Source of the DNA: Pelecanus crispus | Lineage: Eukaryota; Chordata; Aves; Pelecaniformes; Pelecanidae | Direction: 5' to 3' | Length of the DNA stretch: 64,000 nucleotides | Assembly: GCF_030463565.1 (NCBI RefSeq) | Contig: NC_134648.1 | Span: 12,751,806 to 12,815,805 of the forward strand | In this document: one piece after another, positions 35,801 through 50,200 of the stretch | Layout of the letters: each line of letters starts with the position of its first letter | Numbering within the stretch: the stretch's first letter is position 1 | Program-made: the position numbers and the translations under genes | The notes under the pieces: generated by a model | The model's input: the letters and a program-made list of their open reading frames with translations, nothing else | Told to the model about the DNA's origin: nothing | The model's database searches: none

Positions 35801-38654
35801 ACAAAATTTTAGTGAGTGTGACTTTTAGCAAGTAGAAGAGTCTACCTGAATGCTATTTGGATTTGGAGGTTTTTTCCCAGAGCTATGAATAAATCTAAAC
35901 AATGATTAGATAACTTCAGCACAGTCTTTAATAACAGTTGCGGTAAACTTTTAGAAGGCATCTGAAACATGAATTGTCATAGCTTACGTTGTCCAGGCTA
36001 GCAGCTGCAGTGACTGATAAAAAATCAGTTTATTGCCAGTTCATGCTTGTTCTCTAAAATTGGTTACCAGAGAGCTGGTGCAGCAGACTGAAGGGGAGAG
36101 CTTACTCTTACATGTGCCTGGAGAAACCTACATTTGTTAACTGTTGCTTGCTGCAGTGCTTGCTTCAAATACTGCTCATCTAAGGCCTTAACTGTGGCAA
36201 ACAGGAGTATGTTGGCCTGTCCTTGTGTGTGCAGGGGCTTTGGAGTGTGCGGTGCCACTGATGTTACCCTCGCCTAGAACAAGTCAGGAGGGAGGAGGTT
36301 AGTACATAGCAATAGTGCAACTCCTACTACAGTTCCCTGTGTTCTCCCCTGTTCCACCTCGCCTGCTTCAGGGTGGGGAAGTGGTGTGGGGCTATTGCAG
36401 GAGTCACCTGCAGCTGCTCTGCATCTGGCCAAGGCTGAAGGGCTGGGTGGGCATGGTACTCTACTGAGCCAGGGAAGCAAGGGTGATAATGGGGTGCGTT
36501 TGGGAGAGAACAAAGCAGCAATAAATGCTTTGCACCCTCTGGAAGGAGAGGGCAGGCTGTAGAAGAAAAGGAGGGTGGTGATGTATGCTGCCTTATGTTG
36601 AAATAATACAGAATTGCTGAGGCATAAGTACACTGGTTAAAACAGCCTGGGCTCAAGTATTTTTGGAGTATTCTCACCGTGTGAGACCCATATGTTAACT
36701 TTGAAGAGCTGCTTAAGTAATTATTTTTATCAAATACAAACCAGTTTTGAAGCCAGTGACTTCATACAATTTGAATGAATATGGAAAATAGAAATCAGAA
36801 TGTGAGACTAGTGGCAGAATGTGTCGAGATGTCACACAAAGATACAAATGCATTTGTGTAAAGCTACTTTTTCCCCTTGCCTCGCGTAAATTTCTATATT
36901 GTCTTGTAACTTTATCATGGCTGCTTTTTGCCTTGAATGTTGGCCAGAGCCCAGAAGTATTCAGCAGTTGTCTTGCCTCTACAGGCAGATATAGTCTCAA
37001 TTCGGGGGAGGCAAAGTCTGCTTATAGGCACATCCAGAAATTGGTACAGTTATGCATATGTTGTATCTTCAAAAGCAAAGTAGAAATAACCATATGCAGC
37101 TGAGACTTAAGCTGCTCACTGTAGCAGGAAAGGAAAAAAAGAACTGTACAGCAGATCTATAGTTGCAGATACTGGGGTTTAATAGAACCAGTAATAGTAA
37201 TTTAAAGGAAACGGTATCAATATGGCTTTGAGATTCCTGCAGAGTTCTTCTGCATCTGCTTCCAGAACAACCAAGGCAAGACCGCAAAGAAAGCTTGCCA
37301 TTGCTTCAAGAACAGCTGAATGGAAAACCTTTGTTATTGAGTAAGATACAAAGCAGTTACAGTATCTCCCTGGATCCACTCCCATCCAGGTACTACAGAA
37401 TAAGCTTCACTTCCAAGTGACCAAGAATTCTCTGGAACAAAATCGGTCCTTTACCTCTGAGGTTCAGGGACTGAAAAAGCTTCTTCAGGTAGGGGGAGTT
37501 CTTTGACTGGGTGGCTTTTAATGTGGTGATGTTAAAAGTGATACGGGCTTCTCTGGACTCGTTTCATAGAGCCCACATCTGTTTCCTCCAACAGATTCCA
37601 CACAGCTGGTAGTTGGAGACTGGTGAAATGTTACTTTAATGAGTTGACTAAGCAGCCATGACAACAGAGTTACACTTGGCATAAATACATAGCTGGAGTG
37701 AGGAAAGCAACTGTCTTGAGTGGGATTTTTATCTTCAAATATTTTGAAGTTTATAACAATGTAAGTCTTACATTTAGGTTTTGTTTATTTTAGCAGTGAA
37801 AGTGCCTGAGGGATCTGATGTGTGAAGTATTCCCAGAATTCTTCTATCTAAGAAGCTATGCAAAACACTTAAGTTTGTGAAAGGAAAAGGGATCGTTAAC
37901 TAGTTTGGTAAGGATAAGGAGTTCATAGAATTTGTTATGTTATAAAATAGAAGTTTTTCTTTTTGTTAGGACAAAGTGAAATTTGAGAAATGAAGGTTAA
38001 GTTAGCAAGAACATTAGGGTTGAAATACAGGTGAAGGTTTGATTTGCACTTCTGTGGTGATTTTGTTTAACCCTTTAAGGAATGATTGCATATTCTTTCA
38101 GACTTCATAGACAGTTGAAGATTTCATCACTTTAGAGCATAGAATATTGGGTGACTGGCCTTTCTCAGAGAGGAATCTTGCAGATTTGAATTGAATATTC
38201 AAAATAATACTAAATTACACCAAAGTTAGAGTTCACTGCAGTAGAGGCTTGCTTTGTTTCTGCTGTTAGCCAGGGCTAGTACTGTCATCTGCATCAGCTC
38301 AGGGACCCATGGTATGATCAGATACTTGAAAATACGTTGAATTAGAATTGGTCTCAATGTTTTTCCTATGTATTAGTCAAATTATAAACCAAAAGTCTAA
38401 TACACTTTTGTGTTGGGAATTTACATTCTGAGGAAATGAACTTTGCAGATTCCTGTTATACTACACTGCCATTATGATTCCGCAGTAAGGTGACATCATA
38501 CAAATACAAGTCTGGAGAATCAGTTCGCAGCTGCTCCTTTAGAAAACAGTTGTCCATGGCAAAGTAACAAGGCACCAAGTGTGCATGTTAGGCCATCTCT
38601 GCATTCCTTCTGAGCCAGATGCATAAAGCAGGGGAAGTACTTAAGGCCTTGGCT

Positions 38655-38718
38655 TTTTCTACATGTATATACACACATGTGTATTTTGTATATATGTATA
38701 TGTACATTATATACATCT
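38655..38718. repeat. TA/TG-rich microsatellite-like tract
   Basis: An imprecise mixture of TATATG, CACACATG and GTATAT units is found over about 60 bp, with internal ACATGT palindromes. It is likely a decayed dinucleotide repeat. Confidence 0.75.
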
Positions 38719-41700
38719 TATCCCTATTTATTCGTATTCCTTTTGTTCCTCTTAGACAAATGCCATTCTGTTACTCAATTATTTCAAGCTTACATTGCTT
38801 GCTGAGTTAATGTTTCAGATTCTGATTAATAGTAGAAGCATAAATACTAATCCCCTTTCCCACTATCGATACAAGTAAACACCAGGAAGCGTATTTGGGT
38901 ATAGCTGACATTTTAACCTTAAATATTCTCAAAACATGTAGCACGGTGAGCCAATCTGAGAAGTAGAGGACTGTTTCAATTTCGTACAAAGAAAACTTTT
39001 GAAGTAGAGCCCTAGCCAGACTTCTGGAGGAAGTAACGAGAGCGAGGGTAGATGTACTGCATTTTGATTCTTCACTTCCAGCTTTGTAAAAGCTTGCTCA
39101 GAGGTGTGTCTGCTTTTGGGAGGACATAGGTAACTGCTTGTTCACTAGATCAATACATCAGTTTTGTTTCCTGCTCCAGTGAACGCTTCTGTGGTGACCT
39201 GCAACTTCCTATAGTTTTCCATCTATAGAATTGATGTAATGACAATTGAGTTGGTACCAACTTTCAAGACCATGAAGTATTCAGATATGATGAAAGGCCA
39301 TTCATAAATTCAATTAGATAAATAGCTCAGACTTACAATGTTGGTACAGATCATAATGCAATAAAACCCTCTCTACACTTGGTTAAACCTGTGGAGGCCC
39401 ATTGAAATCAGTAGGAGTATAGTGGTCATAGCAGGCCAGTGGCTGGAATATCTGATCAAATGTGTCAGTAGTATAAACCATATTAAAGTATATGTTATTT
39501 TGTCAGCTATTCTTGCCAGTGCAAATTCTATTGTAATCATAAAGGACTGAAAAAGAACTCAATTCAGGAAGTGGGTCAACATGCAAATAATTTAATATTG
39601 CGCATCTTCTCCTAGAAGACTCTGCACACTTAAATCTGGTTTATAAGAGGAAATTCCATTGATTCAAACTCTTCCTTTCCCTCTCACTGTTCTAAATGGA
39701 CTGCTTCTCAGTCAGACAACACCAATTCAGGTAATACTGTTATTTCTGACATCACGAGAGCTTTGGATTTCATCTTTACATAGGAAACGTTCAAGATAAC
39801 AAGAAAGATTGAGTTGAATCCTGGTAATCCACCTATTACCTGTGCAGTAAAATACAGAAATTGGACACTACACCCTGGCAACACTTAACTAGAAGCATAG
39901 GCTTTTCTCTAGAACCTAGTGCATGCATTAGAACGCTATAAACACTATACATTTGGGTAAGAGAGTTACAGTTATACACTGTACTGTCTTGACGTACTTA
40001 CAATAAAACTTCTGAGAGTTGCATCTTGATTTCTCAGACGCTAATTTTGCTGGATCCTTTCACAAACGCACAAGAAGTAATTCTTAAGTTTAGCTGTCAC
40101 TATGAAAAAAAACCTTGGTGTTGACATTTGTTGAAATAGCAGATCTAAAATACAATTTGGGAAAAAACCTAAATGTCACCCCTCAAAAAAAAAATTCTCA
40201 TAAAAGCCAAAATGTGAAGGGAGCTAGTAGATGGACACCAACTGTTTGCAAGCCTGTTCGTGGAAATACCCATTTAAGTTTTAGAGTGTGATCAAGGCTA
40301 AATAAACTTGATCCTACCTCATTGTTCTTGGGGGGAGGGGGGGAGAGGTGTAAATTATGTCTGAAATTAGAAACTAATTCAAATGAATAACAAAGATAAT
40401 GCCTGAGCTACTGTTTTGCTGGATGGGATTTCTTACTTAAATGTAACTACCCAAATGTTGAGTGTCTAGACTTCTGTACACTCCTTAGGCAACAGACAGG
40501 AACGGGTTCCTCAGAAAGTGAATCATGCCACCTACCTTAGATAATTATCTTAGGATAGGATGATTTGCCCTCAGGGGGTGCCAGTCCATGGGCCTGGGCA
40601 AGGTGTCTAGACTGCTAATTTTCAGATGTCTGAAGATAAATGAAATTCATCTAAATCACCTGGCCATATAACACTGAAATAAAATTTGCCATAATTCCAT
40701 ATTAACACATAATTGCACTGTACACAAATTGTGTGCTATCCCAGTGCTCTGCCATGATTAGGCACAACTGTGTACTGACACCTGAGGGCATAGCGCAAAA
40801 AGCATGAAAAGCACATAGCATAAAAAGCATTCACATGAATAGGTGCCTGTTGCCTCATCAAGACGAAGTTTTGAAAAATACATTTATTGTGTTTTGATAG
40901 GACAAAATAAATTCGAGAGCATAACAGGGAAGAATATACATGGAAAGCCAGTTTCAAACTGTATTGGTGGAACCAGCTAAAACTCCTGTTTCTAGCAGTG
41001 TTCTAGACATGCAAATGTCTAGATTTCTAGAATTGCTAGAAGTTTCAATTGTTTGAGTTAGTCCATTTGGCTAATGTACAGAAGTTACCATTTACTTTAA
41101 AGTTTGTGCCCTGGCAAACCTAAGCCCCACTCTGGGGACTAGCTGGGAACACTGAGACTTTCATACTTTGGCAACCTCCACCAATTTTCAGTTACTTCCA
41201 TTATTAAAAATTTACACCTTCCTTGCTGTTTAAATGAAGTTATTTTCAACTTTGAGTCACTGAATCTTGTCTTGACTTTGTGGGTAGAGGAAAATTTGGG
41301 AATCCAATTGATTCAATACTAAATTGCTCTTCTTTTTTCTGATCACAGTCTTAGATTGACGCATCTTTGGGAAACTTAGAGTCAGCATGGGAATTTTCTC
41401 TATACAAACACTTAGAGTAACCCACTTAATTAGCATTTTAAATTTAGATATGTGACCTGTAAGAAAAATGAGGTGTGATGCAGGAAGTACAAACATCTAC
41501 ATGAGAAAAACAAAAATAGCAATACACATAAAGAAAATTTTGACCATAATGTCTTTCAGTGCCTCTAAAATTAGTATTTTTAAATACCTCCTTTCAAAAG
41601 CTCATTTTGGCAGATTGGTAATCATTATATACAGATTTATTTTGTCTTTTTGTTTTTACTTTTTGATTTTTCTTCTTGACACTTCAGGAGTTTCTCCAAA

Positions 41701-42130
41701 ACACTGTATTTCCACACCTCTAACCCACATTCTTTCCCCTTCTCTTCTTTACCATATTCAAGTAAGTGTTTCAGCCTTTCAACCTCACGTCATCCCCCTA
41801 GTCTTTCTCTACACCCTCTTCAGCTGCTGCAGCCCTGTATCTTTGACGCAGTTCTCTAAGTCCAAGGGAGTTTATTATGAAATTCAGAATCACCACAAAG
41901 GAAAAGAAATCCATGCAACCTGCTCCATGCATCACCGTGTATACGTGCTATTTCCCTCCTCTCATTTTCAATCCCAACCATTCAGAAATGTGAGATGGGT
42001 CCATCAAAACCTTAATCTAGAAGGTCTGAATTAGAAATCTTGACATGTAGTAGACTGCTTTGGTTTTATTTGCTTTTCCAGTTTTTCGTCTCTGGGGGAC
42101 TTTGCTTCACCACCAGGGCTAAACACTTTA

Positions 42131-42205
42131 TAAAAAAAAAAACCCAAAACCAAACCAAAGAAACCCACAACAAAAAACCAACCAAACCCAACCCCAAAAC
42201 ACCAA
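42131..42205. repeat. A/C-rich low-complexity tract
   Basis: A run of A leads into AAACCC, CCAAAC and CCAACC units, almost devoid of G and T over 75 nt. It resembles the tracts at 13195-13266 and 63667-63720. Confidence 0.85.
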
Positions 42206-44154
42206 AGAGTGTTAGCAGTTTTTATTATTCTTGCAGGTGGGGTTTAGAGAAAGCACCAGGTAAAACAAGATTCAGGATCAAATGAGCCGGCAATACTGAA
42301 TACAGACACTTGATGCTCTGTTTCGCAGGTACATCTGTTTGTTTTAACCAAAGTACCTCCTGTGAAGTAGACAGCAGGTAAAGTAGTCTTGTAATCTGAC
42401 AAAAATCACTAGCTATATATCGGTATCTTTTAATTAAGCTTACTTTTCTTTAAATTGAGAATTGTCCGCCCTTGATTCTCTCAGATGGATTTTTAGCTTA
42501 TTCTTGTCATGCTCTACATGACTGTTCCCTAAGACAACTTTTTTAATGGTTATTCTGTGCAACTCCAACTTGCGTTTAGAGTAATTCCTTTCCACTTGAC
42601 ACTAATTGTGGCTGTAATTCCTTTAACCGAAGTGACAAGAGCATTCCCTTTTACATCTCTAAACTTCACAGGTTAATATGAGGTTATATACTAGCAATTT
42701 AGCTGTCAAAGTAGTGTTACTGACTGCTTTTGTTTTTTAAAAAAAAACCAAACTCATCAAATAACAAGTTTCTAAACATCATTCCCAAGATTAAGTGTGG
42801 ATTTACATATTTACTACCAGGGGCTACGCACTCTTTGCCTCTCAAGGCAGCATGCACACCAGTTCACAGGAAAGGGAAGAATCTTAACCAGTGCATGTCT
42901 TTGCTAACCTCCCCTCGCCCCCTCAAAAGAAAAACTGCAGTTGAATCCTGCTCACAGTGTTGACCTTTGTTTTGTTGGTTTTTGTTTAAATATATATCTC
43001 ATGAGCTACTTAGAGCATATATGATAAAGTATATTCCACATGTTGACCAAAATTGTCATTCTCATAACGATACAAATCTGAAGGATTTCTACTTTCAGAA
43101 AAAGCAATCTATTGGCTATGGAATAAGCAGCCTTGCTGTATCTTTTCTCCCATACCGCAGAAGTTATACCACTAGTTCATTTTAGTCGTATCAGATTTAC
43201 TAATTCTTAAAAAGAGATCATAAAAATGCATCCTCTTAACTATTACTAGACATGATGTCTGCATATGTAGCAATTAACAGCATCGTAAACCAGTTGACCA
43301 GTGAGTTCACAGCAAAGAAGATTACAGTTGAGCATTAAACTAAATCAAATTGGAAGGCAGGGGGAAGGATACTAAATATTAGGATAAGCCCATAAGCCTA
43401 GTGAGATACATTCACTAGACTGCATCTAATGCCGTTCTGATTCATCAATCATGGTATCATATTTGAGCTTGTAGGTTTGTCTATTGAAGCTTCTCTAGAT
43501 AATCCACATAACAGAATTTATGTCAGGATCTACCAGTTGTTTGAAAGTAAAGTATTCTTGATGTGAAGTCTACACCTCTCTGCTCAGCTGTTTTTTTCTT
43601 TTAAACTGTCTCAAGCATGGCTGCCTCCTTTTTGTCTGGACACTGCTGCTCATGAGCTCTGCCCAGGATTTCTCTGCCTCTGCTAGAGCCAGAGATGCCT
43701 CCACTAAGCATGAAGCACAGATCTGCTTTCTGTGGGGAAGCATATAGATTTGGCCTCAGCTGTCCAAAAGATGAGATGAACATTTCTATAAGCCAGCCTC
43801 AAGCACAACTCAAGTACTGAAGTTTCCTAGACAGTTATTTAGCTGAGTAGCTTCATCAAGAAATTCTGCAAGAAATATCTAAGCTGAAACACATCCCCTG
43901 CTGTCAGGGAACGAGGGTTACTCAGGCATGACTGGAACCCTTTGTACTAGCTACCTCTGAAGTGATTCACAGCACGACAGGTGCCAACACCAGAGGAACT
44001 GGAACCTTACAAGTCTTAGTTACCTCAGGCACCAGGAAAGTATTTTCTCTTTTCCCTATACACTAGAAAAGCTAACTACAGCATGATAATACTGTTAGAG
44101 TAAGTTAGCTGTCAGTCTTCCAGTGATTTACAAACTGCTCGTTTATACTCATCT

Positions 44155-44275
44155 GGGTTTTGGGAGTGGTTTTTTGTGGGTTTTTGGTTCCACATCTCAT
44201 CCCTCCCCCCAGTGATTGGTACTGGTTTTTGTTGGGTTTTGGTTTGGGTGGGTGGGTGGGGTGTCTGGTTTTTTT
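44155..44275. repeat. T/G-rich low-complexity tract
   Basis: Units such as GGGTTTT, TTGTTGGG and GGGTGGGTGGG dominate, with a C-rich interruption near 44,195-44,210. The GGGTGGGTGGGTGGGG part, near 44,246-44,261, has four short G-runs and could form a G-quadruplex on the + strand. Confidence 0.8.
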
Positions 44276-47200
44276 AAAACGAATTGTCATGGGAAGTTTC
44301 CGCAAACAAAATAAATGCATGTGATTGTTTGGCAAAGTCAATGATTGTGCAACTATAACCAGAGCCTGTGCTGGCGCTTTCAAGAAGATATTGATTAATT
44401 GCCTACAGAAAGTACTCTGTAAAAGCAAAGCAGCTTTGTAGCAGTTTACTTAAGACAGGAATGGAATCAAGGCATGCCTGGCCCAAAACCTAGCTCTTCA
44501 ACTTGGAGAACAACAATAAGGATTAGCTTTTACCAATAAAGGTTTAATTCTGTAAGACAATTCTGGCCCTAATTTGTTTCCAAGTCATACTTTTGGCCAG
44601 GACTTCAACCTTTCTAATAGTAAAATTATGTGTTTATATTCTTTTTTTAAATTAAACCTTTCGAAACCAGAAACAGATCATTTTCACTAGCCTTTCTACT
44701 ATGAAGGAGAAGAAAGAGGCTGGTGTACATGTTGGAGATAATATGCTATTATGAATCAAGCAATGATGCTTGCCATTTTGTAATCAAGTAAGATATAATT
44801 TATACTCCAAGGATGTTACAGATCAGACAAAAGGGGTCTGACATGAATTATAGGAGACTGTATTCTCCTGTTGGGAGTTAACAGCTAAAAACAGGTAAGT
44901 GATTTAGAATTTGAGTGAAAAACATTGACCCAAGCTGTATTATTCTATTTTTGTAGATAAAATATTTTTTTTGCCACAGTAATGACTACATATGCTTTCA
45001 ATAATCTAATTAAATATAAGAAAATAAAATGGTTACAAACAGTACAATAGTTCAGCAAAATATGTTACTGCAGTATTATTAAAAACAACCATAAAAATAA
45101 AGTAATAGTAAATATGATTTTAAAAATACAGCTGGAGATCTGAACAAGTTTGGGTTGCAGTATTTTAGGTACTGTACAACTCAGTAAGAAATCATCCTGT
45201 CCCAAAGCAGCTTAAATTCTGTCACACAAATTCTGAAAGCGGTAGAAAGACTGTATGAGCGTTCCTCCGCATGTGGGTATTAGTCAGGTCTGCTGTTATA
45301 CAATTTGTAGGCCACCTCTTTGCCCACCTCCTTGTCCACCATGCTTTCTTACACATTTCTTGCAAATAACAACATCAAAGACAAAAATGTATGAAAACAA
45401 TAAGAAACACTACCTCACTTCAGCTGCAAGAGAAATGGAACATTCTCCAAAAGTACAACTGAAAGTAGCTGCTAATGTTTGTAGGCAATTTAGACCAAGA
45501 CAGTGAGCAATTGAAAATTTGCAGTTCTTTTTTACTGCAAACCATTTCTCTGTAAATACTATAAACATTACCAACCTTTCTCTCACATACAAGCTTGCAT
45601 TGCAGCCAGCTGACGTGAGCCTTGGGTTCTTCTTTGATCACAGCACTATTTGACTTAACTGGACAAGTCGGCTTAGATCCATGGTGTAGATATACCATGG
45701 CAGTTGAAAGAGGTGGTCAAGGCATGTTTGTCTCTGCGTGGTCCGTTCAAACTTCACTTTCCATTAGAAATGCACATAACTCCACTGCTAATGCTGCTAC
45801 TTACACAAGAAAGTGCCTCCGCAACTGCAACCATGGAGTCCTTTGCTTCTGTGTGAATGACTTTCTGTCTCTAGAGGATGTGTTTTGTAATATATTTGTT
45901 CTATTTTTTTAATGTATATTTTGCTTGATTTTATTGTTAGAATTGCCACACTCTGGTTTTACAGTTGGATAGATCAATAGCTCTTGCATATGCACTGAAA
46001 AAAACATCCTTTCCCCTGCACTGTTTAAAGACAAGGGAAATTGAAACACTTGTGGGCAAAGTGAGTGTCTCTTTGGGCATTAATTATGAGTGAGTGCAGA
46101 GCAAAAGAAAGCCAAAACAGAAGATCCAAGTTAGAAATATGGAGACCTGAGTAATTAAGTAGCAAGACCATAAATAATGTATCTATTTTAAGCACTAATC
46201 TGACACATAATTTCTTTTTGTTTCTTTCCTTTCCTGTCCCTTCCCGTAATACCATTGTTATACCATAACACCTAATTACCTTATATCAATAACTCAGCTA
46301 ATGCTTGCAAGGCTTTTTTGCCTTGCACAAACCATGAACAGCCTACAGACTGAAGAAAGAAAGGAGGAACACTCCAAGAAAGAGTTATGGGTTAAGACTC
46401 CTGCAAGCGCACATTAATTCCCCTGATGTAGTGACGATAAGACAAAAAAAATGCATGAAGATGAGAGGGACTGGTCTGTATGAATACTACAAAAGTGATG
46501 CGGAAAACCCAGTGCATCCAGGTATACACCTAGGGGAATGCTTTTTACCATCTAACCAGCCCAGCCTTCGTCTACAAGGAGCATTTAATAGAAACTCAGC
46601 TAAGTGATAATAATCTGAAAGAGAGAAGATCTGACCAGAAGCAAGCTCTGAAAGACAAATTCCAAATTTTTGTAGCTCATCAGGAGAGTGAAAAAGTCGA
46701 GTACCTCTGTTAGAACATCATCAAAAGCAGACAAATATGCCCCAGAAGCAGTCTGTACCCAACATTAAGTGCATGTATTCTTAACAAGTATGTCCTTGCT
46801 GAAATTTAGAAATGGGTATGCTGGAAGTTAAAAATACATGTCTCCGGAAAGTCAAGATCATTTTGACTAAAATCACCAACTTGAACTTGTGCATGAATAT
46901 GCTTAGGTCCCACAAACCCTCAAATGAGACATAATTCCTCCTTCCTTTTTAGTGCTAGAAAATAGCTGCCGACAATAATTCTTCCTCCCCGGCTGGTCCA
47001 GGACAGCTTCCCACAAGAAAAAAAAGAATGTCACCTTTTGCTTAGACAGACTCCCAGGAGAATGGGACATGTACTAGACATAATTTAGTACACATAGCAG
47101 ATACAGATAGCAGAGCCAGTTTAAAGCAATTCAAACTCTATTGAAAGTTGGAACAAAAGAGAGTTATCTGAATTGAAAGAGTGGAGATAGATGAAGAGAG

Positions 47201-50200
47201 GTTTCATATTCTCTGCTGCATCTTCAAAATTGCTAGTAAACTGCCACCAGTGCAAGGAAAGTCGAGACTGGTATTTATTAGTATCTTGCCTCTGCTTGAA
47301 AGAGATCTGCTTAAAGCAGTCTGTTGATTTAGCAGTGCCTGTATAGTTGGAACCTTCAGGTGCAAAGGTGAGAAGACACTGAAGACAATTTTCTCATCTG
47401 TGGAAACAGCCAGAGGGAATATAGCATTGCAAGAGATTCTTCTTAAACTACACCTCCTCTGTCCTGTTGTTACAGAATGAGCAGCTAGCAAAGATTAAGG
47501 TCTCTACTACTAGCTCTGTGACCTAAATGAGAAAATAGGCCTAAGCCAGACATTGCAGACTTTATCTGTCACTGAAGGTACTGTGTGACCAGTGAACTGC
47601 ACCTTTGACAGGAGGCCAGGGATCCAAGCCCTAAAAAGCAGAGTGGACCCATGATACTCCTCAACATGTCCAAGAACACTTTGGCTGTTGCAATTAGCAT
47701 ACAGTATTTGCACAGACTTAGAGAGGCAAGTGAGCAGATTCATCTGCTAAGAACTCTGAAGGCTTCAAAAACCTTTGAAGAGCCAGAGCATTGCTTGGAC
47801 GCTTTTAAAGCAACAGAAAACACCACTGAAGTCACTGCCATGTGACACTCATTCTAAGATGCTAAACAGAAACTGTTTCTTTGGCTAAAGCAGGGTATTT
47901 GTAATTTAAAATCAACAAGGAACAGGTGGGAAGGTAGGAGACTCTTGTATGCTCATGAGGTAAACACAGCACATCTGGAGTTCCAGCAACACCATGACAA
48001 TGTTGGCAGCACCTCCAGACAGTCAAATACAGGGACATGCATAAGATAAGGATGATAGTTATTTAGAAGCAGCAATATGGACTCTTTAGCATGTATCATT
48101 TCAAATGGAACTATAAGGAAAAGCTAAATTCAATCAAGCATGCCAGTATGATGCAGTTTGCAGGCCAAATATCTAGCCAGTCCCAAGCTCTGGAGGTTGC
48201 AGAGAAAGGAGGAGTTTTTGCCTAAGGGCAAAGGAAAAATTAAAGAGCGGAAGAGAACAGCCCAGAGGGACAGGTCTATCCCTGACAATAAAAGAAACTC
48301 AATTCAAAGAAGGACATGACTATGATGAGCATTCTTAACTTCTCTAGGTTATGGACCAAAGACACACAAGCTGCATGACTATGGAACTGTACCTTCTATA
48401 GGTTCTGCTAAGACTAAAAAAATCCTAAAGTTTCAAGTATTTCTAGTATAAAGTGCACAAAGTTTGAGCTGATGTGTAGACTGAAATTCACAGACAGGAC
48501 AGAAATACTACATATTTTCAGTATACTTACTTTGAATTTCTGTCCTAAGTATTCCCATATTTCCTATTCCCTTAGATTCTGTCTCTAATTCAAATCCTCT
48601 ACTGTAGAGCAACTACAGTGTTTTGCTAAATAATAAAAGACTATTATTAGGAGAGCAGTAAGTACTACTAGCTGAGAAGAGTAACTATTTGGTTACATAC
48701 CCCTTTTCACATCCATTTTGTCAACTTGTTTTGTTACCCATATTAATACTGAATGTGTCCTTGGCTGACTGCAGCTCCAGCTGTAGGAATTTTTCCAGGT
48801 AACTTCTGAATTCAAGATTCATTTACTGTAAGTTAGCTACTACTATCCACCAAGCAGACCATCAGAGCACTATATCATAACAGTAAAGAAACTGCACAAA
48901 ACAAAGCAGGGAAGAAACTGGTTTCGGAAAGTCTGCAAGTTTTAATAAATGTCCACAGTATCAATCAATCCTTAATGTAACAGTTTAAATCTGTGCAGGA
49001 GGAAGAGGCCTTGCTACAACCAACATGGCTCTAAACAGTGAAATATTTAACATGGAAAGCAACTTAATCCTAGAAACAGGCCCTTTTTACAAAAAGAACT
49101 GATAGTATTTTAGCTGTAGTGCTCCTACCATAGGTCAGGTCTTGTCTTGTCCAAAGCATTCCTTGGCAGCACATTCCCAAATATATTCCTGCATCTTGCT
49201 TCTATGTAGACAGACTACTGTTGTTTTCAGAGTTGGATTAGCAGAAATGGACATTTAGAAAGAAAATGAATCAATTTACACACAGATGCCTTCTTATTCA
49301 GCAGTGACAGCTACTCCTTCCCACCAAGTACTGACCTGTAAAAGTGTCTGAAAGAGAAAACTTGAGGTGGACTGAAAAAAAAAAAAAACAAACAACAAAG
49401 GAAAAAACCCCACCAAATGCACACAACTCAGCCACTTTAATTTTCTTTTTAAGTTACACTGAAGAGTTTGTTCTGTGAAGGGCCTAGTCTTTAAGTTTCA
49501 GGAATTAGATTTTTTTTTTTTTTTTTTTTAAGTCAACTGCTTGCTAATAACAAACTCTATGTGATCCTTTTCTACTGTATTCTAGACAAGACATGCTCAC
49601 ATGTGAGGAGAGCAAAATGCTAAGCTGCAACAGAGCTCAACAGGAAACACTCTTCATACAGTCATGCAACTTGTCAGTGGATACGTAACAGAAACTAGGA
49701 ATAAAAAACTTCTATAGCAATGCAGTATGACACTCCTAATTCCCTGTATTTTATTCTGGAATAGATTACTGCTATAAATAAAGGAATTTAATAGCTGCAA
49801 GCCAACCACCTACTTCAGAAGGCAGGGCATGCTGCCAAAAGAGAATGACAGCAACATTACTCCACCACCGCACTTTCAAAAAACAAGCATTAGGAAATAT
49901 GAATTAAGCTAAAGCACAGCTTTCTCTCCAACACACCAACGTGTGACTTTTTATATAACCTTAATCCTCCCATTAACCCTCCTAATCAAAGGGAAGAAAA
50001 ATGAAAAGTTGACTCCTGTTTCTTATCCCCCTTTTGCTCAGTAAAAGCAGGGAGAGAAGCAAAAGCATCCCGTCCCCTTTCTTTCCCTGCTGATTGGCCT
50101 CTTGTATATCATGCAGTTCAAGCCCTTTCAAGTCATAACCTCTTCTTACAAGCCTCCTTTCTGTGCAAAGCTCAGAAAATGCACTTACTCCTCAGACAAC

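Noticed and set aside
41468-42034. A 188-codon open frame on the + strand in the intergenic region.
   Set aside because: It is rich in Phe, Ile, Ser and Leu, as expected of AT-rich DNA. It has no recognisable domain, promoter or splice context.
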